A DNA stretch of 64,000 nucleotides, taken from Glaciecola sp. HTCC2999. Lineage in GTDB: Bacteria; Pseudomonadota; Gammaproteobacteria; Enterobacterales; Alteromonadaceae. This document shows positions 44,798 through 56,100 of this stretch, one piece after another. Made by a program: the position numbers and the translations under genes. The stretch spans positions 193,640-257,639 of the forward strand of contig NZ_DS989812.1 in the NCBI RefSeq assembly GCF_000155775.1, read 5' to 3'. Each line of letters opens with the position of its first letter. The stretch's first letter is position 1. The notes beneath the pieces were generated by a model. That model was not told where the DNA came from, did no database searches, and worked only from the letters and a program-made list of their open reading frames with translations.

Positions 44798-46462
44798 TTA
44801 TTGGCCAAAACTGTGTAATTGTTTTTTTCTAATTTTAATAATTACGTCATATAGTTTTTCTGTTGTATAAGGTTTTGATAGTACGTAATTAAACCCTGCA
44901 TCATAATAACTACGAACTTCATCAGGCATAGTATTACCGGATATTGCTATGACAGGAGTGGTAGCGTCTGTTTCACGAATTTTATTAATTAATCCAAGAC
45001 CATCTAGTTTGGGCATAGCAATATCAGATAACACAATATCAAAATGATGGAAATCGAGTAATTCAAGGGCTTCTTCACCATTCTCAGCTTCTTTGATATT
45101 CACCGCACAGGCGATAAGTTGTTCTTTTAGGATGGTTCGGTTGATGAAGTTATCTTCAACAATTAACACTGAAACGCCGGCTAAATTTGGTAACGCAGGC
45201 GCATCATTTTCGGTGTCGCTTAGTGAATCTTGTTTAGGCTTTCTGACACGCTTATACGGAATAGTTATCTGAAAAACACTGCCACCATTTTTGCTACTCT
45301 TTACGTCAATGGCGCCTGCTAATTCATTCAATAGTTGTTTTACAATACTCAGTCCAAGACCGGTACCTTGGTACTTTTTAGTCGAACTTTGTTCAATTTG
45401 AAAATATTGCTCGAAGATTTGGTCGGTATATTCATCAAGTATTCCGATCCCAGTATCTTCAACCTTTAATATGATATTTTTGTGCTCAAGATCAGTTTCA
45501 ATCTGGACCTTTATACCGCCTTCTGATGTGAACTTAACGGCATTACCTACGATATTCGATAATATAATTTTAAATGACTTTTGAGCCACAAATACCTGTT
45601 CGGGTAAGTTGTCATGAAACTGTACATCAAAGCTTAATCCTTTCTGATGTGCCTGTTCTTCATAAATGAATAGGGTTTTAGATGTAACATCACGAATATT
45701 AACTGGGATAGGCGTATCGATAAAATTGCCAGAGCGGAGTTGTTTAATGTTTAAAACGCCATCAATAGTATCATTCAGATGCTCTGTTGTGCGGATAACA
45801 TTTCGTAACAAAAACTGATATCTTGAAGCAGATATTTCATGATGGCTAAGTACATCTAATACACCTTTAATACCTTGCAGAGGATTACGTATTTCGTGAT
45901 TTAGATGAGTAATAAATTGTTCCTGTTTATGATTTATTTCAAAGAGCTCTCTCGATTTTTGAGAGTAATCTTTAGCGATAAGTAGCAACGCTATGAGTAA
46001 AGCTATCAAGACCATCGATTCCCTTACCGGCAGTCCCATTAAAACGACATCATAATAGCTCTGTAGATTCTCAGTAAAACCTGTGACAAATTGTAAGACA
46101 AGAAAGGCGATCAGGATGACAGTTGCTTTGAATACTAACCGATAATGATGAATACCCATCAGCCATAAAGATATGATGCTAAATGCCAATATATAAAGTG
46201 CTGAATTTGAATTCGTCAGTCCACCACTCGTTAATATATTGCCAAGAGAGTAAGAGAAAAAACCGACAAGTAGTAGATAAGTTCTAAATGATGCGTTGTG
46301 ATAATAATAGAAGGCCGCGCCTAGGCAACTGAGAGTTAACACCCCACTAACAATCCGAAAAGTCATATCATATTGAACGTCAAATACGAAAAATACAGCC
46401 CTGATAATCAGCATTATTAATAGGTAAACACGTTTAATCGTTAGAGCAGGGTGATGGTACAT
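44798..46462 (-). CDS. Hybrid sensor histidine kinase/response regulator (second of a tandem pair)
   Basis: A 554-residue membrane kinase. Six transmembrane segments fill about residues 12-165, without a recognised sensor domain and with only short loops. Then come HisKA with the phospho-His at 189 (HLNHEIRNPLQGIKG), HATPase with NAVKFT, DTGIGI and GTGLGLSIV, and a C-terminal REC domain with phospho-Asp at 480 (IVLSDIAMP) and the conserved Lys in LSKPY. There is no histidine phosphotransfer or DNA-binding output domain. It is a paralogue of the kinase upstream, 20 bases away, probably cotranscribed. It lies just upstream of tmRNA. Confidence 0.92.
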   Translation of the reverse strand: MYHHPALTIKRVYLLIMLIIRAVFFVFDVQYDMTFRIVSGVLTLSCLGAAFYYYHNASFRTYLLLVGFFSYSLGNILTSGGLTNSNSALYILAFSIISLWLMGIHHYRLVFKATVILIAFLVLQFVTGFTENLQSYYDVVLMGLPVRESMVLIALLIALLLIAKDYSQKSRELFEINHKQEQFITHLNHEIRNPLQGIKGVLDVLSHHEISASRYQFLLRNVIRTTEHLNDTIDGVLNIKQLRSGNFIDTPIPVNIRDVTSKTLFIYEEQAHQKGLSFDVQFHDNLPEQVFVAQKSFKIILSNIVGNAVKFTSEGGIKVQIETDLEHKNIILKVEDTGIGILDEYTDQIFEQYFQIEQSSTKKYQGTGLGLSIVKQLLNELAGAIDVKSSKNGGSVFQITIPYKRVRKPKQDSLSDTENDAPALPNLAGVSVLIVEDNFINRTILKEQLIACAVNIKEAENGEEALELLDFHHFDIVLSDIAMPKLDGLGLINKIRETDATTPVIAISGNTMPDEVRSYYDAGFNYVLSKPYTTEKLYDVIIKIRKKQLHSFGQ

Positions 46463-46482
46463 AGACTCAGCCTTAGATTGGG

Positions 46483-48138
46483 TTAACTCATGATCAATTG
46501 TCGTTTGCGAACCTTAAGAATAATATCGTACAGCTTTTCTGTGTTATAGGGTTTTGACATTACATAATTATACCCTGCATCATAATAAGCCGTTGCCTCA
46601 TTATGCAGGGTATTGCCAGAGATAGCTACCATGATTAATTGTGGTTCGAACTGACGCACGGCTTTAATCAGACCGACACCATCTAATATTGGCATAGCGA
46701 TATCAGATAACACAATATCAAAATGATTAACTTTGATAAGATCTAATGCTTCTGCCCCGTTTTCGGCTTCTGTAATACTCGCTCCACATGCTTCAAGTTG
46801 TTCTTTTAAAATAGCGCGATTAATCATGTTGTCTTCTACAACCAATATTGATGTCCCTGCTAGATTAGGCAACTTGTGGTGTGGTTTTACAGCGCTACTC
46901 GCTAAGTTAGATTTAGACTGTAGGACTAACTTACAAGGAAAAGTAACCGTGAAGGTAGAGCCCTCATTCAAGGTTGAGTGAGCGGTGATAGAGCCCTCTA
47001 AGCGGCTAATTAACGGTTTAACAATACTTAGCCCTATACCGGTCCCTTGAAAGTCTTTGGTTAACCTCTGATCGACTTGGTAATACTCATCAAATATTTT
47101 GTCAGTTAATGTCTTTGGTATACCTATCCCTGTGTCTTGCACACTCAATGTAAGCATGCCTTGAGTGAATGATACATCAATGTTGATTTCTCCTTGAGCA
47201 GTATATTTAACAGCATTACTAGTTAAGTTTGAAAGCACGATTTTGAGTGATTTATTTGGAATAAATAATTGCTCAGGTAAATCTTCATCATAATTCACTT
47301 TAAACTTGAGCCCTTTTTGATGAGCTTGTTCTTTGTAAATAAAGATAGTGGTATCGACTATATCGCGAATATTATGTGGAACTGGACTATCACTGAACAT
47401 ACCTGAACGAAGTTGTTTTAGACTAAGTACCTCGTTAACCATGTCATTAAGGTGATTTGTGGTGCGAATAGCGTTATCGAGTAAATAATCAAAACGTTCA
47501 GCAGGGATCTGATGATTTTTAAGGATATCAAGCACGCCTTTTATGCCTTGGAGTGGGTTACGCATTTCGTGATTTAAGTGGGAGATAAACTGATCTTGTT
47601 TAATAGTGATATCTATAAGTTTATTATTCTTCTTTCGGTAATCATTGACTAGAAAGTATAAGGCTGCCAATGATGTTATTGAACCTATTAATGATATTAA
47701 TGGTATGCCTAATAAGTATTGATCATCATTAACATCCATTATTTGAGCGTAACCAGAAAAATAATGGATTATCGCAATACTGATTAAAATGCATGTGCCA
47801 ATTAAAACTGAACGGGTTTGTTCGACACCTAATGTCCATAAAGTAAATATGGCAAATCCAAGGATGTAAATGGGTGTTGTACCATCAGCTAGACCACCCA
47901 TAGTTAATATCGGTGAAAGGGACAATGATAAAAAACCAACTTGAGTGAGAATATTCTTAAGTATCTTATTTTTGTAAAAGAAGTAATACGCGCCAACTAG
48001 GGAAGTAACCGTTATATATCCTAGAATAATACGAAATGTTAATCCCTTTTGAATTTCTATGAACAAAAACGGTAATCTGATCAAAAGAGGGATCAAAATA
48101 TATAATCGCTGAGCGAAAAGTTGTTGGTAAATGCGCAT
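46483..48138 (-). CDS. Hybrid sensor histidine kinase/response regulator (first of a tandem pair)
   Basis: A 551-residue protein of the same layout as its downstream neighbour: six transmembrane segments (about 11-165), HisKA with H190 in HLNHEMRNPLQGIKG, ATPase with N308 (NLTSNAVKYT), DTGIGI (335-340) and GTGIGLSIV (365-373), and a REC domain with D479 and K529. All key residues are intact, so both kinases should be active. AAGGA lies eight bases before the ATG. The gap to smpB is only 42 bases, so transcription may begin at smpB. Sequence similarity to the second kinase is strong over the full length, pointing to local duplication. Confidence 0.92.
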   Translation of the reverse strand: MRIYQQLFAQRLYILIPLLIRLPFLFIEIQKGLTFRIILGYITVTSLVGAYYFFYKNKILKNILTQVGFLSLSLSPILTMGGLADGTTPIYILGFAIFTLWTLGVEQTRSVLIGTCILISIAIIHYFSGYAQIMDVNDDQYLLGIPLISLIGSITSLAALYFLVNDYRKKNNKLIDITIKQDQFISHLNHEMRNPLQGIKGVLDILKNHQIPAERFDYLLDNAIRTTNHLNDMVNEVLSLKQLRSGMFSDSPVPHNIRDIVDTTIFIYKEQAHQKGLKFKVNYDEDLPEQLFIPNKSLKIVLSNLTSNAVKYTAQGEINIDVSFTQGMLTLSVQDTGIGIPKTLTDKIFDEYYQVDQRLTKDFQGTGIGLSIVKPLISRLEGSITAHSTLNEGSTFTVTFPCKLVLQSKSNLASSAVKPHHKLPNLAGTSILVVEDNMINRAILKEQLEACGASITEAENGAEALDLIKVNHFDIVLSDIAMPILDGVGLIKAVRQFEPQLIMVAISGNTLHNEATAYYDAGYNYVMSKPYNTEKLYDIILKVRKRQLIMS

Positions 48139-48180
48139 AAATAAATCCTTTTATTTAATCTAATTGTCTATAAATTAAGA

Positions 48181-48657
48181 CTATCCTTTCACTTTCATCA
48201 TTCTTTCTTTTTGTCGGGCCCAGTCTCGGTCCTTGATCGTGTCTCTTTTATCGTGTGCTTGTTTACCTTTAGCGAGGCAAATTTCTAACTTAACCCAACA
48301 CGCTTTCCAATACATAGCTGTTGCGACTATGGTCAAACCCTGTCGGTCTAATCCGCCCATGAGTTGCTCTATTTCACGACGTTTAAGCAATAATTTACGA
48401 GTACGGTCAGGGTCACAAATCACATGAGTGGATGCTTGAGATAAAGGTTGGATGGTGATATTCGTCACGAAGGCTTCACCATTTTTAACAAACACATAGC
48501 TGTCAGATAAATTCACTTTACCTGCACGAATACTTTTAACTTCCCATCCCTGTAGTTCCATACCAGCTTCGAACTTGTCGGTTAAATGGAATTCATGTTT
48601 CGCTTTTTTATTAAGAGCGATAGTGCCGGTAGGGTTTTTTGATTTCTTTTTGCTCAT
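48181..48657 (-). CDS. smpB: SsrA-binding protein SmpB
   Basis: A 158-residue OB-fold protein that carries tmRNA to stalled ribosomes. It has [45 protein letters not shown] and the basic C-terminal tail ([26 protein letters not shown]) that reads into the mRNA channel. Length matches the family. It is divergent from ratA, the usual neighbour, and is followed by the two sensor kinases and then tmRNA on the same strand. Confidence 0.97.
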   Translation of the reverse strand: MSKKKSKNPTGTIALNKKAKHEFHLTDKFEAGMELQGWEVKSIRAGKVNLSDSYVFVKNGEAFVTNITIQPLSQASTHVICDPDRTRKLLLKRREIEQLMGGLDRQGLTIVATAMYWKACWVKLEICLAKGKQAHDKRDTIKDRDWARQKERMMKVKG

Positions 48658-48797
48658 GTGCTTATTCTAACATTCCGTTAATTATATTGTACCTGTGATT
48701 CGTGCTAGTGCAATCTTAATATCGGGTATTTGGCTTAACAATTGAGCTTTTCGTGATAAACTTTACCAATTAAATGTCAAATTACTGATAAAATTTT

Positions 48798-49238
48798 ATG
48801 GCTAAAGTGAATAAAAGTGCGTTAGTGCCCTACAGTGCACAAACCATGTATGATTTAGTAAATGATGTGGCTGCTTATCCTGAATTTATTCCTGGGTGCA
48901 TAGCGACTCATATTGATAGTGTTGATGATACACATATGCGTGCAACACTTGATATAGCCAAAGCCGGAATAAATCATTCTTTCGCGACTCATAACACACT
49001 CAATGCGCCTCATTCTATTGCCATGGATCTTGCAGAAGGGCCATTTAAATCCCTATCAGGCGGGTGGGTGTTCACTGAATTAGATGAACATGCATGTAAA
49101 ATAGAATTGAGTCTGAATTTTGAATTTACGAGCAAATTGGTTGAATTAGCATTTGGTAAAATCTTTCATAGTCTTGCTAATTCCATGGTGGACGCGTTTA
49201 TTCAACGCGCTAAACATAATGCGGTTTTATCTTCATGA
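48798..49238 (+). CDS. ratA: RatA family protein (START/COQ10-like)
   Basis: A 146-residue START-like fold protein. E. coli RatA was described as a 70S-assembly blocking toxin, while its eukaryotic relative COQ10 binds coenzyme Q; the family's true job is disputed. The pattern VPYSAQTMYDLVNDVAAYPEFIPGC and ELSLNFEFTSKLVELAFGKIFHSLANSMVDAFIQRA is diagnostic. It overlaps the rnfH-like gene by ATGA, and is divergent from smpB as in E. coli. Confidence 0.93.
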   Translation: MAKVNKSALVPYSAQTMYDLVNDVAAYPEFIPGCIATHIDSVDDTHMRATLDIAKAGINHSFATHNTLNAPHSIAMDLAEGPFKSLSGGWVFTELDEHACKIELSLNFEFTSKLVELAFGKIFHSLANSMVDAFIQRAKHNAVLSS

Positions 49239-49636
49239 GTAATATTCAGATAGAAGTAGTTTACGGTACGCCAGAGCAGCAATTGATTCTAGTCATTGAT
49301 GTACCGGCAGAAACATGTGTTGAAGATGCCATCAAGGCTTCTGATATTATTCAGCATTTTCCCGAGATTGATTTATCTATCAATAAAGTGGGGGTGTGGA
49401 ATCGTACATGTAAACTCACAGACACATTAAAAAACGGCGACCGAATTGAAGTTTACCGTCCTTTAATTGCCGATCCTAAAGAAGTACGACGACAGCGCGC
49501 TGAGCGTGCGAAAGAAGAAGGTCGCGCAGATAAAGTGACGGGAGGTCGAGCGCGGCGTGCTAATCGAGAAAGTGCAGAAAACACTGAAGCTCACTCTGCT
49601 GATAAGCCTCTATCAGCAAAGACAATAGATAAATAA
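49235..49636 (+). CDS. RnfH family ubiquitin-like protein
   Basis: A 133-residue beta-grasp protein (UPF0125/RnfH, also called RatB or YfjF). The core IQIEVVYGTPEQQLILVIDVPAETCVEDAIKAS, VGVWNRTCKLTDTLKNGDRIEVYRPLIADPKEVRRQRAERAKEE is characteristic. The C-terminal tail of about 40 polar residues is longer than in E. coli. The start overlaps ratA's stop. bamE, which follows in E. coli on the opposite strand, is missing; the next gene is ppsR. Confidence 0.9.
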   Translation: MSNIQIEVVYGTPEQQLILVIDVPAETCVEDAIKASDIIQHFPEIDLSINKVGVWNRTCKLTDTLKNGDRIEVYRPLIADPKEVRRQRAERAKEEGRADKVTGGRARRANRESAENTEAHSADKPLSAKTIDK

Positions 49637-49659
49637 TGATTGTTTGTCGGTAATTAGCT

Positions 49660-50472
49660 TCAATATTTACGGCGTTGTAAGCCCGTGTTAGCAATAATTT
49701 TGGCTGAAATTTCTTCGATAGAAAATTTGGTTGAGTTTAAAAACGGGATCCGTTCTTTTCGATACAGTCCTTCGACTTCTCTTAATTCCATTCGACATTG
49801 TTGCATCGATGCATATTTAGAATTGGCGCGACGCTCTGATCTAATTTGATGCAGCCGGGCAGGATCGATTGTCAATCCAAAAAGTTTATCTTTATATCGC
49901 TTTAATGCTGGGTTTAGTTTAATTACATCGCCTAAATCTTCTTCAGTAAATGGATAATTTGCCGCCTTAATCCCATATTGCAAAGCTAAATATAGACTGG
50001 TAGGCGTTTTACCTGAGCGTGATACACCAACCAAAATTATATCTGCTTCACCATAGTTTTTTAGATTCGTCCCATCATCATTTGCTAGTGCATAGTTGAC
50101 AGCTTCAATACGAATGTCGTATGTGGTTTCGTGAATACTATGGGTACGATGCTTCTTAGGTTTTGAAGGAACACCGAGAATTTTTTCGATAGGCGCGACG
50201 AACTGATCTAAAAAGTTGTAATTAATACCGACGGATTGAGAAATAATATGCATGACTTCGGTATTTACAATTGTATAGAAAACCAACGGGCGAGTTTGAG
50301 AATCTTGAAAACTTTCAGATATTTTTGTTAAAACATCGTATGCCTGTTGCTCGGTTTCAACAAATGGGATCGTGATATGTTTGAACTCAATTGGAAACAA
50401 AGACAGTAAAGCATGGCCAAAAACTTCGGCAGTGATCGCGGTTCCATCTGAAATATAGTATGCGGTGCGCAT
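49660..50472 (-). CDS. ppsR: Phosphoenolpyruvate synthase regulatory protein PpsR
   Basis: A 270-residue bifunctional kinase/pyrophosphorylase (DUF299) that inactivates PEP synthase by ADP-dependent phosphorylation of a threonine and reactivates it with phosphate. It begins MRTAYYISDGTAITAEVFGHALLSLFP and has the P-loop GVSRSGKTPTSLYLA near residue 150, plus the closing RMELREVEGLYRKERIPFLNSTKFSIEEIS. AAGGAG precedes the ATG. It is divergent from ppsA, its target. Confidence 0.95.
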   Translation of the reverse strand: MRTAYYISDGTAITAEVFGHALLSLFPIEFKHITIPFVETEQQAYDVLTKISESFQDSQTRPLVFYTIVNTEVMHIISQSVGINYNFLDQFVAPIEKILGVPSKPKKHRTHSIHETTYDIRIEAVNYALANDDGTNLKNYGEADIILVGVSRSGKTPTSLYLALQYGIKAANYPFTEEDLGDVIKLNPALKRYKDKLFGLTIDPARLHQIRSERRANSKYASMQQCRMELREVEGLYRKERIPFLNSTKFSIEEISAKIIANTGLQRRKY

Positions 50473-50641
50473 AACAACTCCTTAACAATGGTGTAATTTA
50501 ATTACAGCTTGAATTTAAATTTTACAAGCGTAAGTACATCATTCTAAAATGATTTTTTCATTTGGTTATTTTTTATACATCTTGTATTAACACTATAACC
50601 TAAATAAATAAGTTAGACACAATACGGCTGGAGGCTTTAAA

Positions 50642-53014
50642 GTGCAAGAATACGTTTTATGGTATCAACAACTTGGTATGAACGATGTTGGCAGAGTGGG
50701 AGGCAAAAACGCTTCTTTAGGTGAAATGATTTCAAACTTAGCTAACGCTGGTGTGCAAGTACCAGGGGGTTTTGCTACAACTGCAGATGCATTTAATGAG
50801 TTTTTAGAGCGTAGTGGTGTCGAAGCTAAAATTTATGACATGCTAGATAAATTAGATGTTGATGATGTGAATGAACTTGCCAAAGCAGGTGAACAAATCC
50901 GTAATTGGATCATTGATACTCCCTTCCAACCTGAACTTGAAGCGGCTATTAAAACCTCTTTTCAAGAGTTACAAGGTGACGCAGGTGATGAAGCTTCATT
51001 TGCCGTACGTTCATCGGCCACTGCAGAAGATATGCCTGATGCATCGTTTGCCGGTCAACAAGAAACCTTCCTAAATGTGAAAGGGTATGAATCTGTGTTG
51101 GTTGCTATCAAGCATGTATTCGCCTCACTATTTAATGACCGTGCTATTTCATATCGTGTTCACCAAGGCTATGACCATAAAGGTGTTGCTTTATCTGCCG
51201 GTATACAGCGCATGGTTCGTTCTGACTTATCTTCTTCAGGAGTGATGTTTACCATTGATACTGAATCAGGTTTTGAAGATGTGGTATTTATTACTTCATC
51301 ATTTGGCTTAGGTGAGATGGTCGTGCAAGGCGCGGTGAATCCTGATGAATTTTATGTTCACAAGCCAACCCTAAAAGCCGGTAATCCAGCAGTAGTACGT
51401 CGAAACTTAGGCAGTAAATTAGTCCAAATGATTTACTCAGATAATCAAGAGCATGGTAAACAAGTTGATATTGTTGATATTGAACCTGCTCAAAGTATGC
51501 AATTTTCTATCACCGATAGTGAAGTGGAAGAACTCGCTAAACAAGCCATCATTATTGAACAACATTATGGTCGTGCGATGGATATCGAGTGGGCTAAAGA
51601 CGGTGTTGATGGCAAACTGTACATCGTTCAAGCGCGTCCAGAAACCGTACGTAGCCGTGAAGACATGCAAGTTATTGAACGTTACCAATTAAATGGTGAA
51701 GCGCCAACGATTGCAACAGGTCGTGCTATTGGTCATAAAATTGGTTCGGGTAAAGCGAAAGTGCTTGCGTCAATTGATGAAATGGACAAAGTAGAAGCAG
51801 GTGATGTATTAGTCACCGATATGACCGACCCCGATTGGGAACCGATCATGAAACGTGCCTCGGCTATTGTGACTAATCGTGGTGGACGCACCTGTCACGC
51901 CGCTATTATTGCTCGAGAGTTAGGTATTCCTGCCGTAGTGGGTTGTGGCAATGCAACGGATCTAATTAAAACGGGTGACCAAGTTACCGTCTCTTGTGCA
52001 GAAGGTGACACTGGTTTTATCTATGGTGATGAACTCGCGTTTGATGTCGTCACTTCGCGCATTGATTCAATGCCAGATGTCCCATTAAAAATTATGATGA
52101 ATGTAGGTAACCCTGATCGGGCATTTGATTTTGCTCGTTTGCCTCATGCAGGTGTGGGTTTAGCGCGTTTAGAGTTTATTATTAATCGTATGATTGGTGT
52201 TCACCCTAAAGCGTTATTAAATTTTGATGCACAGCCTGATGATGTGAAATCTGAAATCACTGAGATGATGGCCGGTTATGCCTCTCCTAAAGAGTTTTAC
52301 ATTCAAAAATTGGTTGAAGGAATATCCACCATTGGCAGTGCGTTCTCGCCTGAGAAAGTCATTGTACGCATGTCTGATTTTAAATCTAACGAGTATTTCA
52401 ATCTCGTCGGTGGGCATCAATATGAACCAGATGAAGAAAACCCAATGTTAGGTTTCCGTGGCGCTTCACGTTATATCTCTAAAGATTTCCGCGATTGCTT
52501 TGCTCTTGAATGTGAAGCAATTAAGCGCGTACGTAACGACATGAAACTCACAAATATAGAAATCATGATCCCATTTGTACGGACTTTAGAAGAGGGACGT
52601 CAAGTCATTGAATTATTGGCTGAAGAAGGCTTAGTCAAAGGTGAAAACGGTCTACGCATTATTATGATGTGTGAATTACCGTCGAATGCGTTACTTGCCG
52701 ATGAATTCTTAGATATCTTTGATGGTTTTTCGATTGGGTCAAACGATTTAACTCAGTTAACACTAGGATTGGATCGTGATTCAGGTTTGATTGCACATTT
52801 ATTTGATGAACGTAATGAAGCAGTTAAGAAGCTCTTAGCTATGGCGATTAAAGCGGCAAAAGCGCGCGGTAAATACGTCGGTATTTGTGGGCAAGGGCCA
52901 TCTGATCATGAAGATCTTGCGGCGTGGTTAGTAGAACAAGGCATCGACAGTGTTTCGCTCAACCCAGATACGGTTGTTGAAACTTGGTTATACTTAGCCG
53001 AACAGCATGGTTAA
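50642..53014 (+). CDS. ppsA: Phosphoenolpyruvate synthase
   Basis: A 790-residue enzyme that makes PEP from pyruvate and ATP for gluconeogenesis. The N-terminal ATP-grasp half carries [11 protein letters not shown] and [27 protein letters not shown]; the phosphohistidine domain has [26 protein letters not shown] (catalytic His about 420); the C-terminal TIM barrel has [17 protein letters not shown] and the catalytic Cys in [10 protein letters not shown]. The start is GTG, with GGAGG seven bases upstream. It is controlled post-translationally by PpsR next door and is followed by a strong terminator. Confidence 0.97.
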   Translation: MQEYVLWYQQLGMNDVGRVGGKNASLGEMISNLANAGVQVPGGFATTADAFNEFLERSGVEAKIYDMLDKLDVDDVNELAKAGEQIRNWIIDTPFQPELEAAIKTSFQELQGDAGDEASFAVRSSATAEDMPDASFAGQQETFLNVKGYESVLVAIKHVFASLFNDRAISYRVHQGYDHKGVALSAGIQRMVRSDLSSSGVMFTIDTESGFEDVVFITSSFGLGEMVVQGAVNPDEFYVHKPTLKAGNPAVVRRNLGSKLVQMIYSDNQEHGKQVDIVDIEPAQSMQFSITDSEVEELAKQAIIIEQHYGRAMDIEWAKDGVDGKLYIVQARPETVRSREDMQVIERYQLNGEAPTIATGRAIGHKIGSGKAKVLASIDEMDKVEAGDVLVTDMTDPDWEPIMKRASAIVTNRGGRTCHAAIIARELGIPAVVGCGNATDLIKTGDQVTVSCAEGDTGFIYGDELAFDVVTSRIDSMPDVPLKIMMNVGNPDRAFDFARLPHAGVGLARLEFIINRMIGVHPKALLNFDAQPDDVKSEITEMMAGYASPKEFYIQKLVEGISTIGSAFSPEKVIVRMSDFKSNEYFNLVGGHQYEPDEENPMLGFRGASRYISKDFRDCFALECEAIKRVRNDMKLTNIEIMIPFVRTLEEGRQVIELLAEEGLVKGENGLRIIMMCELPSNALLADEFLDIFDGFSIGSNDLTQLTLGLDRDSGLIAHLFDERNEAVKKLLAMAIKAAKARGKYVGICGQGPSDHEDLAAWLVEQGIDSVSLNPDTVVETWLYLAEQHG

Positions 53015-53050
53015 TCACCTCAACTAAACTGAGCTTGATCTAAAATGACG

Positions 53051-53088
53051 AGCCGCTAGCCATTGTTTACATGGCAAGCGGCTTTTTT
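53051..53088 (+). terminator. Terminator after ppsA
   Basis: A long stem AGCCGCT-A-GCCAT / ATGGC-A-AGCGGCT around loop TGTTTAC, followed by a six-base T-run. Confidence 0.92.
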
Positions 53089-53171
53089 ATGTTTATATTT
53101 TTTGATTTCATAGAGCTTAAGTGCAATTTTGCGTATAATGTCAGTCATCTTGATTATACTAACTTGACGCC

Positions 53172-56100
53172 ATGTTACCTGTACTTGATAGCAACAACGC
53201 CCTTGAACAACAATATCTTGATTACCTAGATGCACTTAATCGCGCCGGTTTTGATGGAGATATTGAAACTCAGTATTCTAGCCGTTTAGCGATGGCTACG
53301 GACAACTCCATTTATCAAAAACTACCACAAGCGATTGTCTACCCAAAACACATTGATGATTTGGTGTGTATTGGTCGAACGGTCCAAGCATTTGATGAAG
53401 TTGTATTTTCGGCGCGTGGTGGCGGCACAGGGACTAATGGTCAATCATTAACTCATGGGATCGTGGTAGATTTATCACGTCATATGAATCAAATACTAGA
53501 AATTAATGCAGATGAACAATGGGTGAAAGTCCAAGCAGGGGTCGTAAAAGACGCCTTGAATGATGCGTTAAAACCTTTTGGTTATTTCTTTGCGCCAGAT
53601 TTATCAACCTCTAATCGTGCCACCGTTGGTGGGATGATTAATACCGATGCTTCAGGGCAGGGCTCATTAGTCTATGGAAAGACCTCTGATCATGTCTTGG
53701 GGTTAACGTCGGTTCTGGTTAATGGTGATGTATTACACACCGCTCCTACGGCTATTGAGACCTGTTTAACCCATGAGCAATCCAGCTATCAAGCAATTGC
53801 TAAACAAATCCAAGCGTCATGTGTCGAACAGCGCGATGCCATTTTAGCTAAGTTCCCACGGTTGAATCGCTTCTTAACCGGTTATGATTTAGAACACGTT
53901 TATGCGCCAGAGACAGACACCTTTGATATCAGTCGCTTGATTACTGGCTCAGAAGGTTCACTTGCTTTTGTCGCAGAGGCAAAACTGAATATTACGCCAA
54001 TCGCAAACCATAAAGCATTGGTGAATATTAAATATAATTCTTTTGAAGCGGCATTACGCCATGCACCTAAGATGGTGGCAGCAAAAGCGACCTCGGTCGA
54101 AACTGTCGATTCGAAAGTATTGAACTTAGCACGCGCAGATATCATTTGGCACTCCGTTTCTGATCTAATTACCGATGTACCAGACCATGATTTATTGGGT
54201 TTAAATATGGTCGAGTATAATAGTAACGACGAAGCGGAAATAACGGCACGTATCGAACGGTTAAGTGCGGAGTTGGATGAAGATATTAAAACACAAAAAG
54301 GTGGCGTTATTGGTTATCAGGTAACATATGACGTACCGGATATTCAAAAAATTTATGCCATGCGTAAAAAGTCGGTAGGCCTATTAGGGAAAGCCGATGG
54401 TGCGAAAAAACCGATTGCATTTGCCGAAGATACTGCAGTCCCCCCGGAGAATCTTGCAGACTTTATTATGGAGTTTCGAGCCTTACTAGACGCTCACGAA
54501 TTGGATTATGGGATGTTTGGTCATGTCGATGCTGGTGTCCTGCATGTTCGTCCTGCTCTGGATATGAATGATCCACAACAAGAAGTCTTACTCAAACAGA
54601 TTTCCGACCAAGTCGTCGCGTTAGTCGCTAAATATGGCGGATTGATGTGGGGAGAGCATGGTAAAGGCTATCGCAGTGAATATACACCGGCATTCTTTGG
54701 AGAGTCACTGTATAGCGAGCTGCGTAAAATTAAAGCGGTCTTTGACCCACATAATAAAATGAATCCAGGTAAGATTTGTACCCCCATTGATTCTGATGCG
54801 CAGTTAGTTCAGGTGACTGATACTAAACGCGGTACTTATGATAGAACGATTCCGGTTGTCTTTAAGGAAGAATTTGCGCCAGCCATGAGTTGTAATGGTA
54901 ATGGGTTATGTTTTAACTATGATACGACTTCACCGATGTGCCCATCGAGTAAAATTACCTCAGATAGACGTCATTCACCTAAAGGTCGAGCAGGCATGAT
55001 CCGTGAATGGTTACGCTTACTCGGTCAACAAGATGTCAATGTCGATAGTCTCAACGCACAGCAGTTTAAAAGTAGCTGGTTAAGTCGCATGATCAATACG
55101 AATTCGGGTAATTCTAACCAAGATTTCTCGCATGAAGTATTTGAAGTTATGGATGAATGCTTAGCCTGTAAGTCATGCTCAGCTCAATGTCCAGTAGGGG
55201 TTGACGTGCCTGATTTCAGAGCAAAATTCTTATCCATCTACTATCAGCGTTATTCGCGTCCCGTGAAAGACTTTTTAGTTGCCAATATTGAGCGGATGGC
55301 ACCGTTATTAGCAAAAATACCAAGAACCGTTAATTTCTTTACTAATTTATCATTCAGTCAATGGTTACTTAAAGAAGCTGTTGGTTATGTCGATACGCCA
55401 ACGTTATCGGTGCCGACGTTGTCTGATAAAGTGAAACCTTATACATCATTTTCTATGCAGGGATTAGCCTCCTTGACTCCAGAACAAAAAGAAAAAACAG
55501 TGTTGGTGGTCCAAGATCCCTTTACTAGTTTTTATGATGCAAGTGTTGTCGCAGACTTTATGGCACTCGCGACGAAATGTGGATTTAATCCTATCCTGTT
55601 ACCGTTTAATCCAAATGGTAAGCCCCAACATGTGAAAGGGTTTTTAGATAAATTTGCCCGTACAGCTCAATCCACTGCAGATTTTCTCAATGATATCGCT
55701 CAGTTTGATATCCCGATGGTGGGTGTTGATGCCTCTTTGTTGCTGGTCTATCGTGATGAGTACACTAAAACACTTGCAGAAAAACGAGGTGAATTCAGTG
55801 TGCTCGCTGTGCATGAATGGCTCAGTCAGTATGCTAGTGATGGGGTAACACAGTTATCGGTATCTCATCAACCAACACACACATTAGGACTGTTTACTCA
55901 TTGCACAGAGAAAACGGCATTGCCATTAAGTGAGAAGCAGTGGCAAGTCATTTTTGGAAAACTCAATGTGCCGTTAGATATTGTCTCTGTTGGATGTTGT
56001 GGTATGGCGGGCACTTACGGACATGAATCTTCACATTTGGCGAATAGCCAAGGGATCTATGCATTGAGTTGGGAAAGTGCAGTGGCTAAATACCCAGAAG

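Noticed and set aside
48798-49636. ratA-rnfH as a toxin-antitoxin pair
   Set aside because: The toxin label comes from one E. coli study; the START/COQ10 fold and wide conservation make a housekeeping role more likely, so it is not put forward as a defence system.
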